DNA of 64,000 nucleotides from Salinicoccus albus DSM 19776 (GCF_000385175.1 NZ_ARQJ01000023.1:22738-86737); one strand, 5' to 3'; shown: positions 10,858 to 19,982, counted from the first letter of the stretch. The notes: generated by a model from the sequence alone, not told the origin. Translations and numbers: made by a program.

Positions 10858-11517
10858 TTAGTTGACTTTGATGATATTCGGATCATCACTGCCGAGGAAA
10901 GCCACCAGCAATTTGCGTGTAAAAGGCAGAAATAGCTCGATCAATTTGCCGAGACCAAGGATGATGATGACCGTACCGATAAATACTGGCCCGCCGAGCA
11001 GAAAACCCAGAACTGCGGCCCCAAGTTCCATCAGATTGCGTGCTGCAGATAATTTCATATTGAATTTTTCAACCATCACCAGCATGAGCGTATCCCGAGG
11101 TCCAGCACCCAGATTTGGGGTGATGTAGAACGCCACACCAAAAGCCATCACGAAAAGTCCCAGGGTAAAAATAAGTGAGTGTGCCACCCAGCCCTCCACT
11201 TCTGGGATCAGCCAGTTGAACACATCTATAAAGATACCGATGGCGAACATATTGATATACACACCCAGCTTTGGCCATTGTTTCCTGCCGATTGAAGTCA
11301 GCAAAACGATGATTGCCCCTGTAATAATCGCCCAGCTGCCGATAGTAAGTCCAAAAGTCTGCCACAATCCGTAATGAAGTACATCCCATGAACCTAAACC
11401 CAGCAGCCGTCCTTTGATTGTCAGAGCGATACCCAAAGCAAGAATGACCAGTCCAACCACATAAAAAAACCAGCGTTTCGTCAGATTATTCAACCAGACA
11501 CCACCCTTCACCTTCAT
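10858..11517 (-). CDS. YczE/YyaS-type integral membrane protein
   Basis: A 219-residue protein with five or six membrane helices. It has the motifs GLGSWDVLHYGL and NLGAGPRDTLMLVM shared by the YczE/YyaS/YitT group of uncharacterised membrane proteins. It lies 36 bp upstream of the purine permease and probably shares its transcript. The start is uncertain: ATG 11517 has no strong ribosome binding site, and a TTG about eight codons later follows GGGTGG. Function is unknown. Confidence 0.75.
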   Translation of the reverse strand: MKVKGGVWLNNLTKRWFFYVVGLVILALGIALTIKGRLLGLGSWDVLHYGLWQTFGLTIGSWAIITGAIIVLLTSIGRKQWPKLGVYINMFAIGIFIDVFNWLIPEVEGWVAHSLIFTLGLFVMAFGVAFYITPNLGAGPRDTLMLVMVEKFNMKLSAARNLMELGAAVLGFLLGGPVFIGTVIIILGLGKLIELFLPFTRKLLVAFLGSDDPNIIKVN

Positions 11518-11647
11518 ATCTCAAATAGTTTACGCCTCTGTGAATAAAAACGCAATATGTTTCCCTCAATCTTCCGGGCGTTTACATTTTTCATATTAGG
11601 GGAATCTATAATCTAAAACCATTCAACAGACAGGAGAGGTGATATAA

Positions 11648-12388
11648 ATGAAATATGGAAATCGGTTAGCGGGAGCACTATTGAGTGCCGCATTAATTAC
11701 TGCAGCATGTGGCGGAGGCGCATCTGACGAGAGCGAGGATACCGAGCAGGAGACAGATGCGCCTGCTGACGAAGATCCAGTCGTTGAAGATGACAGCTCC
11801 GGCGATGACAGCGATACAGGTGATGAAAGCACCACCGGAGGAACTGAAGAAAGTACTGATGAAGCTTCATCGGACAGCAGTGATGGTGATGATACACCGA
11901 CAGACAGTGAGGACAGCGATGCTGCTACACCCAGTGACGGCAGCAGTGATACCATCGGCATAGAGGAAATTAACCACGACGCCCGGGGAGCAGTCGATGC
12001 CGCAATGGAAGAGTTCGACGGTGAACTCGTCGGGCTGGAACTCGACAATGAAGATAACCAATGGGTCTATGAAGTTGATCTGCAAAATGAATCAGAGGAA
12101 TATTCAGCAACACTGTCAGTAGATGACCTCTCTATAGTTAATGAAGAAACAGATTCGGATGATGACCAGGACACTGGAGATCAATTCACCTATGGCAATG
12201 CTGTACCTGCGGAAGAAGCAATGCAGACAGCACTGGATGAAGCCGGCGGTGAAATTGAAGGATTTAGCCTGGATATGGATGACGGGCAGATGGAATATGA
12301 CATCGAACTGAAAAATACAGATAACGGAGAAGCTGATATTCTTATCGCTGCAGAGTCAGGGGACATTATAGAAACGGACTATGATTAA
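11648..12388 (+). CDS. acidic lipoprotein with two PepSY-like repeats
   Basis: A 246-residue protein with an N-terminal lipoprotein signal (hydrophobic to about residue 19, ITAAC lipobox with Cys near residue 21). Residues 25-105 are a low-complexity Asp/Glu/Ser/Thr linker. Two similar domains follow (about 110-165 and 180-245), each with an alpha helix then a WVYEVDL or MEYDIEL strand, the pattern of PepSY domains. Such proteins act at the outer membrane face, possibly modulating peptidases. GGAGAGGTG precedes the ATG. The extreme acidity suits an extracytoplasmic protein of a halophile. The linker is highly repetitive at codon level (GAT, AGC). Confidence 0.8.
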   Translation: MKYGNRLAGALLSAALITAACGGGASDESEDTEQETDAPADEDPVVEDDSSGDDSDTGDESTTGGTEESTDEASSDSSDGDDTPTDSEDSDAATPSDGSSDTIGIEEINHDARGAVDAAMEEFDGELVGLELDNEDNQWVYEVDLQNESEEYSATLSVDDLSIVNEETDSDDDQDTGDQFTYGNAVPAEEAMQTALDEAGGEIEGFSLDMDDGQMEYDIELKNTDNGEADILIAAESGDIIETDYD

Positions 12389-12449
12389 GCTGATGGTGAA
12401 AGCTGAAAATTAAACGCAGCAGAATATCCCCGCTGAATCAGATCGTCCC

Positions 12450-12481
12450 GCACCGCCGGTTACATTTGTAACCGGCGGTGC
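12450..12481. repeat. perfect 32-base palindrome
   Basis: Fifteen-base arms GCACCGCCGGTTACA and TGTAACCGGCGGTGC around TT. It lies 62 bases after the lipoprotein gene and could stop its transcript, but no T-run follows on either strand. It may be a terminator that works without one, or an RNA-stabilising hairpin. Confidence 0.6.
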
Positions 12482-12594
12482 AGTCTATTCATACACTAAA
12501 TGTAAATTTTTCTCGTTAAACCTGTCTGCCCCTATTTCCTTACACCGCCATGAATGTGATATGATACAACTATAATTCAAGGGGGTGAATATCC

Positions 12595-12765
12595 ATGGAT
12601 TTGGAATATAGACTATTGGAATTGAAGAATGAATATATCAGTGTCCAGGGGGATATCGAAAAACTTGAATCCACCGGAAATAATATAGAGAAAATGGAAG
12701 AGCGCCTCTCCGGGCTCGAGGATAAAATTTCCCAGACGAAACAGGAAATTAAGAATCAGAAATAA
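12595..12765 (+). CDS. small coiled-coil protein
   Basis: A 56-codon gene below usual length cut-offs. It starts MDLEYRLLELKNEYISVQGD and ends SQTKQEIKNQK. Heptad spacing of Leu/Ile/Met and the absence of Gly/Pro in the second half indicate a single long helix, likely a coiled coil. GGGGGTG lies seven bases before the ATG and a TATAAT at 12571-12576 could be a -10 box. It ends 19 bp before the MFS gene and may be cotranscribed. I do not recognise the family. Confidence 0.7.
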   Translation: MDLEYRLLELKNEYISVQGDIEKLESTGNNIEKMEERLSGLEDKISQTKQEIKNQK

Positions 12766-12784
12766 TATCTAGGAAGTGCACGGT

Positions 12785-13936
12785 ATGAAGAGAACGATTT
12801 CGCTCATAATGGTCATCCAGTTCCTTATATATTTTGGGTTTAGTATGATCATTCCGGTCATCCCCCAATTGGTGGAAGAAATGGGTGTTTCCACAACACA
12901 TATGGGCTGGCTCCTTGCCGTCTATTCCCTGGCAAGTTTTCTGTCCGCACCATTCTTCGGGAGATTGAGCGACAGATTCGGACGAAGGCCGATCCTCTTA
13001 TATGGCCTGCTTGCCTTCAGCTTCAGTTTTCTGATCTTTGGGATGTTTATAGACGTGCTGTGGATCCTTTACATAAGCAGGCTGATCGGCGGCGCCGCTT
13101 CAGGCGCACTGTATACGGCGACGACCAGCATGGTGGCAGATATCACCCCTCGTGAGACACGAACGAAATACATGGGCCTCCTCGGCATGTGCGTCGGTAT
13201 GGGCTTCATATTCGGCCCGGGAGTCGGCGGTCTTTTGGCTGACATCAGCCTGAGCCTCGCGTATTACATGACCACCGTTGTGATCATCGGCGCCTTACTG
13301 TTCAGCATTTTTAAAATTGAAGAGACTTACCGTCCGGGCAATACTGCCGGTAAGAACATCACTCTGCCAAGCGAATACTTTATCCGGCCGGTGGGCATCC
13401 TTCTTATCACCACCTTCTTCCTCATGGTGACGATGAGCGGTATGGAAAGTACGTTCCAGCTGCTCGGCATAGAGCGCATCGATATCACGCCTGCTGAAAT
13501 GGGGGCTCTGTTCTTTATCGGGGGCATATTCAACGCCATTGTGCAGGGCGGGGTCATACGGAAGCTCAAGGACGGCCAGGAATATCCGATGATGGTACTC
13601 GGCCAGGGACTGGCTTTGATCGCGTTCATTATGCTGCCGTTTATGAACAGCCTTATTTATGCCGGCATATGTATTGTGCTTTTAATGTCCGGTCATGCAC
13701 TCGTCAGAACACTGGTCACTTCCATGATTACAAAGGAAGCTGCAGATCATGAGGTCGGCCGTCTGACAGCCACTTCATATTCCCTCGACAGCCTGGGAAG
13801 AATCTTCGGACCAGTCGTGTTTAATCTATTATTCATCGTCACGCCGGGCACGCCGTTCTGGTTTGGCGCCGGACTGACAATATTCACGACTTATTTCATT
13901 TTCCAATATTATAGGAAGAGGAGAAAAATGGCATGA
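12785..13936 (+). CDS. MFS transporter, DHA1-type drug exporter family
   Basis: A 383-residue major facilitator with about 12 helices. Motif A is GRLSDRFGRRPIL in the loop after helix 2, and motif C is GMGFIFGPGVGGLLAD in helix 5, which marks proton-driven antiporters such as TetA or NorA relatives. The ATG at 12785 follows AGGAAGTG; an in-frame GTG at 12776 overlaps that site. Its stop overlaps the start of the next gene (ATGA). Substrate unknown. Confidence 0.85.
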   Translation: MKRTISLIMVIQFLIYFGFSMIIPVIPQLVEEMGVSTTHMGWLLAVYSLASFLSAPFFGRLSDRFGRRPILLYGLLAFSFSFLIFGMFIDVLWILYISRLIGGAASGALYTATTSMVADITPRETRTKYMGLLGMCVGMGFIFGPGVGGLLADISLSLAYYMTTVVIIGALLFSIFKIEETYRPGNTAGKNITLPSEYFIRPVGILLITTFFLMVTMSGMESTFQLLGIERIDITPAEMGALFFIGGIFNAIVQGGVIRKLKDGQEYPMMVLGQGLALIAFIMLPFMNSLIYAGICIVLLMSGHALVRTLVTSMITKEAADHEVGRLTATSYSLDSLGRIFGPVVFNLLFIVTPGTPFWFGAGLTIFTTYFIFQYYRKRRKMA

Positions 13937-14247
13937 TTTTAACTGTTCTGATGCTTCTCAGCTATCTTGTGATCAGCGGAATTACTATTTTAGCAATGAG
14001 AAGCAGATTACTGGATATCTTACGCATAATAGCAGGGATTGCATTTTTACTAATCGCAACAGTCACATCCCTGAATGCAGCAAACCCGGGGAGCTTCCTG
14101 ACCTTCGCCCTGGCAATCTGCATCTTCGTCTCTGTCGAAATTACAGGCTTTAAAGAATATAAAGGAGACCGCCCCCGATTATTCCTGATACATGCATTCA
14201 CAGGTATGCTCTCCCTGGCGTATATCATCATGCTTTTTACCCTTTAG
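13933..14247 (+). CDS. small membrane protein, three or more helices
   Basis: A 104-residue hydrophobic protein that begins in the ATGA overlap with the MFS gene, so coupled translation is likely. Helices are at about 2-22, 32-50, 54-72 and 86-103, with a short charged loop KEYKGDRPR. No family recognised; it may be an accessory of the transporter. Confidence 0.7.
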   Translation: MILTVLMLLSYLVISGITILAMRSRLLDILRIIAGIAFLLIATVTSLNAANPGSFLTFALAICIFVSVEITGFKEYKGDRPRLFLIHAFTGMLSLAYIIMLFTL

Positions 14248-14269
14248 TTTAGAATTGAGGTGGCCACCC

Positions 14270-14545
14270 ATGCGGCGGGTTATTCTGATACTGCTCGTTT
14301 TGATGCAATTAATGTTTTTTATCAACTTTGTGATCAACGACGGTATTATATTCTTTAGCATTTATGTCTGGGCAGTGCTCAGCATAATCTCTCTGATTTC
14401 AGGATGGCGGGCACTCAAATCTGAACCTAATCTTTACGAGAACCGTAAAATCCACCTGACACTGTCCTTATCCTTATTTTTATTATCAGTAATATCCCTG
14501 GTCTTCATATTGATTATAGTAATTTTAAGACCTTTTTATCTGTAA
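14270..14545 (+). CDS. small membrane protein, three helices
   Basis: From the ATG at 14270 (GAGGTGG seven to eight bases upstream) the product has 91 residues: helices about 3-22, 27-45 and 64-88, and a charged middle loop (RALKSEPNLYENRK). It is the last gene of the 12595-14545 run, directly before a terminator. No family recognised. Confidence 0.65.
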   Translation: MRRVILILLVLMQLMFFINFVINDGIIFFSIYVWAVLSIISLISGWRALKSEPNLYENRKIHLTLSLSLFLLSVISLVFILIIVILRPFYL

Positions 14546-14578
14546 AAAGACGCCGTCATCAACGGCGTCTTCTTTTTA
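14543..14578. terminator. bidirectional intrinsic terminator
   Basis: GACGCCGT (14549-14556) and ACGGCGTC (14562-14569) with a five-base loop, A-run on the left and T-run on the right. It serves the small membrane protein gene on + and femX on -, whose stop codon lies inside the stem. Confidence 0.85.
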
Positions 14579-15821
14579 TCAATTGATTCAATTTCACTTT
14601 CCCTTTTTGGAATGCTGGGACACCGATTTCAGCCATCGTATACACAGGTTTGTTGATTACATAGTCAAACTCACCGATCTTCTCACTGACTTCAGTCCCC
14701 CATACTTTTTTGAACTGCCACAGTCCGAAATGCGGGGAATCTTTCTCCGGCGATACACTGACACCGCCGAAGTCATAGGTTTTCGCACCATTCTCCCTCG
14801 CATACTTCATCATCTCAAACTGCAAGTGATGATTCGGAAGATATTCACGATAACCGTCTGAAGAGGCACCGTAAAGATAATAGGCTTTATGTCCGGCTTG
14901 TGCGAGGAGCGCACCGGCCAGAATGACACCTTCAGGATGCTCCTGTTTGACAACTTCTATTTCCACCAGCTGGCTGGACAGTTTCTCCCGGCGATTTGAA
15001 AGATCTTTCAACTGATTTTCTTTCTTGCTGCTTTCCTTTTTTCTATGCGCTTTCTCCATCTCTTCCTCAACTTTATATAAATCATTTTGGAGAGACACCG
15101 AGACCTCTTCCGGCATGAGCTTCACAAGGAACAGTTCCAGGTGTCCATTGGGATGCAGATGATCGTAAAGGGATTCGAAGTAGGTGATATCCCGCGTTAA
15201 AAAGCCGTCCCGTTCCCCGGTTTCTTTCATCAGTTCCACAAACACAGGTAATTTATCGCGCTCCGCTTTATATACCACTGTACCACGTCTGATCGCATTC
15301 CTTACTTTTGTCCGGTTATTCCTTTCAAAGCTTTGAAGCAGTGCTTTATCATCCTTGGCGATATCCGTAACCATCGTCTGCCTTGGCTGGATATTGTCCT
15401 TGCTCATGCCATCTGCCAGCCCCCGGTGTTTAAAACCCAGCTTTTCAAGGAAAGTGATGGTGTGCCGGTGTGCTTCGAGTGGAAGATCCGGATCTATTTT
15501 TATCGCATAGGCATTTTCATCCCTGGCGATCTTAAGCGTCTCATCCAGCATGAACTTCACAAGTTCCCTGTCGTTGTAATCACACACGAAACCTCTTGAG
15601 ATATAGCACAAGGTATGCTTCGTCTTCGGTATTTTTTTGAATAAGAGCATCGCCACACCGAGCACATTGCCGTTTTCATCACCGGCGGCGATACGCCTGG
15701 AGTACCAGCCCGTCAGCTTTTTGGACTGTGCCCAATCCGTCAGCTGCAGAAGATCTCCATTATTATGGCTTTCAACAAATCGATTGTGCTCCGTGTTAAT
15801 GATATTCAACAATTTAAGCAT
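14559..15821 (-). CDS. femX: lipid II:glycine glycyltransferase FemX/FmhB
   Basis: This 420-residue FemAB-family enzyme adds the first glycine of the interpeptide bridge to the lysine of lipid II, using glycyl-tRNA, at the cytoplasmic membrane face. The N-terminus with NGDLLQLTDWAQSKKLTGWY and TLCYISRGFVCDY, and the C-terminal YLPNHHLQFEMMKYARENGA and LWQFKKVWG, closely match staphylococcal FmhB as I recall it. The two GNAT-like domains are split by a coiled-coil arm at about residues 245-300. The ATG at 15821 follows GGAG. In staphylococci fmhB also lies near the S10 cluster. If correct, the cell has a glycine-containing bridge. Confidence 0.92.
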   Translation of the reverse strand: MLKLLNIINTEHNRFVESHNNGDLLQLTDWAQSKKLTGWYSRRIAAGDENGNVLGVAMLLFKKIPKTKHTLCYISRGFVCDYNDRELVKFMLDETLKIARDENAYAIKIDPDLPLEAHRHTITFLEKLGFKHRGLADGMSKDNIQPRQTMVTDIAKDDKALLQSFERNNRTKVRNAIRRGTVVYKAERDKLPVFVELMKETGERDGFLTRDITYFESLYDHLHPNGHLELFLVKLMPEEVSVSLQNDLYKVEEEMEKAHRKKESSKKENQLKDLSNRREKLSSQLVEIEVVKQEHPEGVILAGALLAQAGHKAYYLYGASSDGYREYLPNHHLQFEMMKYARENGAKTYDFGGVSVSPEKDSPHFGLWQFKKVWGTEVSEKIGEFDYVINKPVYTMAEIGVPAFQKGKVKLNQLIKRRRR

Positions 15822-15845
15822 AATAATCTCCATTTCAATAGTATC

Positions 15846-15854
15846 TGATATAAT
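15846..15854 (+). promoter_or_regulatory. extended -10 promoter for the 15878 gene
   Basis: TGATATAAT, an extended -10 element, lies 24 bases before the start codon, divergent from femX. No convincing -35 is seen. Confidence 0.45.
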
Positions 15855-15877
15855 ATTTCCCAGGGAGGGGCGTTATA

Positions 15878-16123
15878 ATGAGAGTTGTAATTTTGATTAT
15901 ACTCACAATTGTAAATTTGTTCAGCATCATCCAGCTGGGTCAGTATGGGAGCGGTGACCTGATTGCCATGATGAGTTTAAGAGTCATACTCTCAGTCATC
16001 ACCTTTTTGTTATCCCTTGCATATATTCTTGTCAGAGGAACTAAAAGTGAAATGATCATGAGTACCGTTACCGGTTTAATCGCACTTTCCCATTTTGGAT
16101 ATATTGTTTATATAAACTTATAG
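15878..16123 (+). CDS. small membrane protein, three helices
   Basis: An 81-residue hydrophobic protein with helices at about 2-20, 28-50 and 57-79, and short polar loops. GGGAGGGG precedes the ATG. It is divergent from femX and its last 16 bases overlap the 3' end of the VOC gene on the other strand. No family recognised. Confidence 0.65.
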   Translation: MRVVILIILTIVNLFSIIQLGQYGSGDLIAMMSLRVILSVITFLLSLAYILVRGTKSEMIMSTVTGLIALSHFGYIVYINL

Positions 16124-16800
16124 ACTGCGCCTTTGTATATTGCTGATTCACCGTTCATATCCAGCTCCAGGATAAGGGACGGTTTTTCATTTTCAGTGAA
16201 TGTGACACTCGTGTGCGCATCAATTTCCCCATTCCATATCCCGAGTACATCATAAAAGGCCTCCCATTGCTCCCTGTTTCTCACTTCATGATGAATATTC
16301 AGTTTCGGCCGCGGATGGATGAAGTCACCGCGCAGATGCCTGATCCGCTCCACTCTTTTTTCGGCTGCTTCATCCCACTGGATAAAGAAAGGGAAAATGA
16401 CTTCATCCCCTGGGACATACAGCAGCTGCCAGCTGATTTTTTCGCCGTCGGTCGTTCTTTCCATAGAGATCGGTCCGATGGTACAAAACCCTTTTTCTTT
16501 AAAGCGCTCCGCAAGCTGGGCGATATCATCAGTACTGAGTGCATATCTGATGAACCCTTCTTCATAACCAAGAGTGTCGATCGTCTTTGCAAAGGAGTCC
16601 TTCTCATCATCCAGATGCTGCTTAAATACTGCCTCGTCTTCGATAGATAAAAATTCAATATATCTGTCATCCAGATAAGATAAAAGGTTGGCTGTACCAA
16701 ACCGCTGGTGCCTGCCGCCTGAATGTACAGGCAGGAGCGATGAACTTTTTGTATCCTGCAAATCTTTCACATAGTGAATAATATGATCAAATTTTACCAT
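16108..16800 (-). CDS. VOC-fold (glyoxalase-like) protein
   Basis: A 230-residue protein with the N-terminal MVKFDHIIHYVKDL of glyoxalase_3-type VOC domains (His near residue 6 as a possible metal ligand). The two halves each carry the beta-alpha-beta pattern. The ATG at 16800 follows AGAGGTGA; an in-frame GTG at 16809 overlaps that site. A similar protein neighbours femX in staphylococci, from memory. Substrate unknown. Confidence 0.7.
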   Translation of the reverse strand: MVKFDHIIHYVKDLQDTKSSSLLPVHSGGRHQRFGTANLLSYLDDRYIEFLSIEDEAVFKQHLDDEKDSFAKTIDTLGYEEGFIRYALSTDDIAQLAERFKEKGFCTIGPISMERTTDGEKISWQLLYVPGDEVIFPFFIQWDEAAEKRVERIRHLRGDFIHPRPKLNIHHEVRNREQWEAFYDVLGIWNGEIDAHTSVTFTENEKPSLILELDMNGESAIYKGAVYKFI

Positions 16801-16909
16801 CCGTGTCACCTCTTTTTATAACTATATCATATCAGTGCACACTCTCCCCGGATTTTAATGTATGAAAAAGCCTGCTATTATAAGGTATGATCACTGATCA
16901 GCCCTTGGA

Positions 16910-18043
16910 TTATTTCAGCGTTTTCGCTTCGGACTGAGTCTGCTCTAAAACCACAATCCGCTCATCATTCACAGGGTTGAAGAAATGCCCTTTACTTATA
17001 TCGAAAGCCAGTTTCACATCATCCCCGGGCTTCACATCCTTATCTCCCCCTGCCTTGAAAATGAATTCCTGCCCGTTTAGTTCGGAGTACAGCAGCACTT
17101 CTGCGCCCAGCAGTTCACTGACCCTTACTTCCGCAGTAAATACACAAACGTCATCCAGTCCGCTGAAAACTGATACTTCTTTTATATGTTCCGGACGAAT
17201 ACCAAATTTTATCTTTCTGCCTTCATACCCGTCTTCCGTCAGCTTATGTCTCTGATATTCCGGGAGATCCATAACCAATTTCCCGATGATAAGTCTGCCA
17301 TTTTCTATTTCAGCTTCGAAAATGTTCATGGCCGGTGCGCCAATGAATTTTGCCACAAAGACATTTTTCGGAAAATCATAGACCGCTTTCGGCGAACCGG
17401 TCTGCATGATTTCTCCTTTATCCAAAACAACAAGTCTTGAAGCCATCGTCAACGCTTCTGTCTGGTCATGGGTAACATAAACCGTGGTTGTAGAAAGCCG
17501 TTTATGAAGCCTAATAATCTCTGCACGCATCTGAACCCTCAATTTTGCATCCAGATTGGACAGCGGTTCATCCATTAGAAAAACATTGGCTTCACGGACA
17601 ATTGCCCTGCCCAGCGCAACACGCTGTTTCTGCCCGCCTGAAAGTATTTCGGGCTTTCGGTTCAGATAGTCTGTCAAATTTAGTATTTCCGCTGCGTTTT
17701 CCACGCGTGTTTTAATTTCATCTTTCAGTGTTTTTCTCAGCTTCAGTCCAAATGCCATATTATCAAACACGCTCATATGGGGATACAAAGCATAATTCTG
17801 GAACACCATAGCAATGTCCCTGTGTTTTGGCAGCACTTCATCCATGCGCTGCCCATTGATATAAATGCTGCCGGCCGACACAGCTTCAAGTCCCGCAATC
17901 ATTCTGAGCATCGTTGATTTTCCACTGCCGGACGGGCCGACCAGAACAATGAACTCACCGTCCTGGATCTCCAGGTTGAATTCGTGTATGACAGGTGTTT
18001 CATCAAAAATTTTTTTAACGTTTTCAAGCTTCATTTCAGCCAT
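16910..18043 (-). CDS. carbohydrate ABC transporter ATPase, MsmX/UgpC type
   Basis: A 377-residue ATPase: Walker A GPSGSGKST at 36-44, signature LSGGQ at 134-138, Walker B VFLMDEP at 154-160, then a C-terminal TOBE/OB regulatory region. In Bacilli one such MsmX-like ATPase often energises several sugar importers, and no permease or binding protein is encoded beside it here, which supports that shared role. It lies 22 bp downstream of the GTPase gene on the same strand and may be cotranscribed with it. Confidence 0.88.
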   Translation of the reverse strand: MAEMKLENVKKIFDETPVIHEFNLEIQDGEFIVLVGPSGSGKSTMLRMIAGLEAVSAGSIYINGQRMDEVLPKHRDIAMVFQNYALYPHMSVFDNMAFGLKLRKTLKDEIKTRVENAAEILNLTDYLNRKPEILSGGQKQRVALGRAIVREANVFLMDEPLSNLDAKLRVQMRAEIIRLHKRLSTTTVYVTHDQTEALTMASRLVVLDKGEIMQTGSPKAVYDFPKNVFVAKFIGAPAMNIFEAEIENGRLIIGKLVMDLPEYQRHKLTEDGYEGRKIKFGIRPEHIKEVSVFSGLDDVCVFTAEVRVSELLGAEVLLYSELNGQEFIFKAGGDKDVKPGDDVKLAFDISKGHFFNPVNDERIVVLEQTQSEAKTLK

Positions 18044-18065
18044 TTTAAAAACCCCCGGCGGACAT

Positions 18066-19124
18066 TCATGATTCCTGTTTCCTGATTATTTCTCCTCTGT
18101 GTGACTTCAGCACTTCCCGGGCAAAATCGTTCATTTCTCCAGCGTAGTCAAATGTCCCTTTTAACACCGGGAAAATATTCCTGATCCCTATTTCGCCCAG
18201 TGTAGAGAAAACGAATGATACAACATTCAGTTTTCTCAGCTTAAATACCGTGCTGAAAACACTTGCCAGCCGTCCGATGTATTCCTTTGATGTTTTACCG
18301 TCTTTGTCCGATTCCTTTGCCCGGTTAATATAGTCAGCCGCCCGCGGGATTTCCATCCCAGCCGCTGCTTCGTCCTGTCCGGTGACTGAGTAATGGGATT
18401 CTGTCATCTCTTCGATCGATCTATACGCCTTTTTTAAGATAACGTCTTTAAATCCAGGCGACAGCAGCTTTGTGCCCAGCCTGTTGAGTTTTTTATTCAA
18501 AAATTTCTCCAAATATTTTGCACTTCCCGCTCTTTTGTTAAAAGTGCTATCCTTGTCATCGAAGATTGGATTAAGCGCTGCTCTCAAAGCCCCTAACCCG
18601 TAATCATCTTTGATGCTGACGAAAATATAGCGGAGGGGCTGGTCCAGATCTCTTTTAAACGTGACATGAAGTTCTGTATCCTTGTCATGCTTCAGCGTGC
18701 TGCTGTCTTTCTGGCCGGATACGTCTGTCAGGGTGTCCGCTTTATTGTATACGAAAGTGACAGAAATCTTTTTCTTTGCCAGGAAGCGGATTATTTCTTC
18801 ATCGGCTTCTCTGATTTTTGAAGAGAACACGTACAGCACATGTTTGATGTTTGTTTTCCTGAGCAGCTTTTTATATTGCTTCGGTGAGTATTCAGCTGTG
18901 CCGACGCCCGGGAAATCCAGGAGCCATCCGCGCCTGCCGTACTCATGTCTGATGATTGTACGTGTCGCATCGGTCTGTGTGGATATATGCGCAGCCGTAC
19001 CTGAAAGTTCATTGACAAGTGCACTTTTTCCGGCATCTACCTGACCAATGACACCAATACGGTAATCGATGGTGTCCTCGATGAAATTTTGGAACTCAAG
19101 CGCAATGGGATGGATTCTGCGCAT
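18066..19124 (-). CDS. P-loop GTPase with C-terminal membrane-associating region
   Basis: A 352-residue protein with complete GTPase motifs near the N-terminus: G1 GQVDAGKS (27-34), G3 DFPG (70-73), G4 NKAD (127-130), and a plausible G5 VSIKDD. The remaining 200 residues are helical, with a hydrophobic stretch about residues 300-325 (VVSFVFSTLGEIGIRNIFPV) that could touch membrane. This layout resembles Era/IRG-like or small dynamin-like GTPases, but I do not recognise a named family. The ATG at 19124 follows AGAGGTGA. It sits between popT and the sugar ATPase. Confidence 0.7.
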   Translation of the reverse strand: MRRIHPIALEFQNFIEDTIDYRIGVIGQVDAGKSALVNELSGTAAHISTQTDATRTIIRHEYGRRGWLLDFPGVGTAEYSPKQYKKLLRKTNIKHVLYVFSSKIREADEEIIRFLAKKKISVTFVYNKADTLTDVSGQKDSSTLKHDKDTELHVTFKRDLDQPLRYIFVSIKDDYGLGALRAALNPIFDDKDSTFNKRAGSAKYLEKFLNKKLNRLGTKLLSPGFKDVILKKAYRSIEEMTESHYSVTGQDEAAAGMEIPRAADYINRAKESDKDGKTSKEYIGRLASVFSTVFKLRKLNVVSFVFSTLGEIGIRNIFPVLKGTFDYAGEMNDFAREVLKSHRGEIIRKQES

Positions 19125-19139
19125 GACAATCACCTCTTT

Positions 19140-19982
19140 TTATATCGTGTCTTCGTTACCTCTGCCCATATACCAGCTGATGGCAAAACCGGATACTGCT
19201 GCTGCAATTGTGATTACCCAGGAAATACCGGAGGCCGGCAGGCCTGGATAAATTGCAAATACCGACCCGGCAACGAGCCCGAGAATCAGAGCATATGTCA
19301 GATACGTATAATGCCGTAATAAGTATTGGATGACCCGGCTCGCAACAAGCAGACCGACAATGACACCCAATCCTGCTGCAATCAGTATCGGCAGAACTTC
19401 CAGATTGAATGATGTCAATTCACTAAGCGAATATATGATGACTGAATATGAACCGATGATCAGCAGCACCAGTGAACCGGATATTCCCGGCAGCAGCATT
19501 GTGGACGAAGCCAGTATACCGCTGAAAAATAATTCTATCAGTAAAGGGAGTGTAATGGAGATATTCTGTACTGTATCCTCGGTACCTCCCGCCATCCCCA
19601 TCAGGAAGAGCCCGGCGATTGCGAGGGCAATCAGGGTATAGTGCGGGGCTTTGAATTCTACTTTATAGTTCGATATTCTGAGCATCATCGGAATGACCCC
19701 TGCAACCAGGCCGATGAAGAACCAATGGGTCGGGACCATATGATTTTTCAGCAGAAAATCAATCACGGATGACAGTGATAATACTGCGATACCCATGCCG
19801 ATAACAAGGGGGATCAGAAACAGTATCGCTTTTTTATAATGCTTTGACACAACCCTGCTGATGGCGCCCAGAAACTGATCGTAGATGCCTAACAAAAGTG
19901 CCATTGTACCGCTGCTGACTCCGGGGATCAATTCACATATTCCCATTAGAAACCCTTTTACTATATTTACCCATCTGATCAT
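19140..19982 (-). CDS. popT: DUF368 undecaprenyl-phosphate translocase, PopT-like
   Basis: A 280-residue polytopic membrane protein of the DUF368 family. The internal duplication is visible: ELIPGVSSGTMALLLGIY near residue 17 and TMLLPGISGSLVLLIIGSY near residue 160. DUF368 members (PopT) were shown to recycle undecaprenyl phosphate across the membrane and matter most at alkaline pH, which fits an alkaliphile. It lies 15 bp before the GTPase gene on the same strand. Confidence 0.85.
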   Translation of the reverse strand: MIRWVNIVKGFLMGICELIPGVSSGTMALLLGIYDQFLGAISRVVSKHYKKAILFLIPLVIGMGIAVLSLSSVIDFLLKNHMVPTHWFFIGLVAGVIPMMLRISNYKVEFKAPHYTLIALAIAGLFLMGMAGGTEDTVQNISITLPLLIELFFSGILASSTMLLPGISGSLVLLIIGSYSVIIYSLSELTSFNLEVLPILIAAGLGVIVGLLVASRVIQYLLRHYTYLTYALILGLVAGSVFAIYPGLPASGISWVITIAAAVSGFAISWYMGRGNEDTI

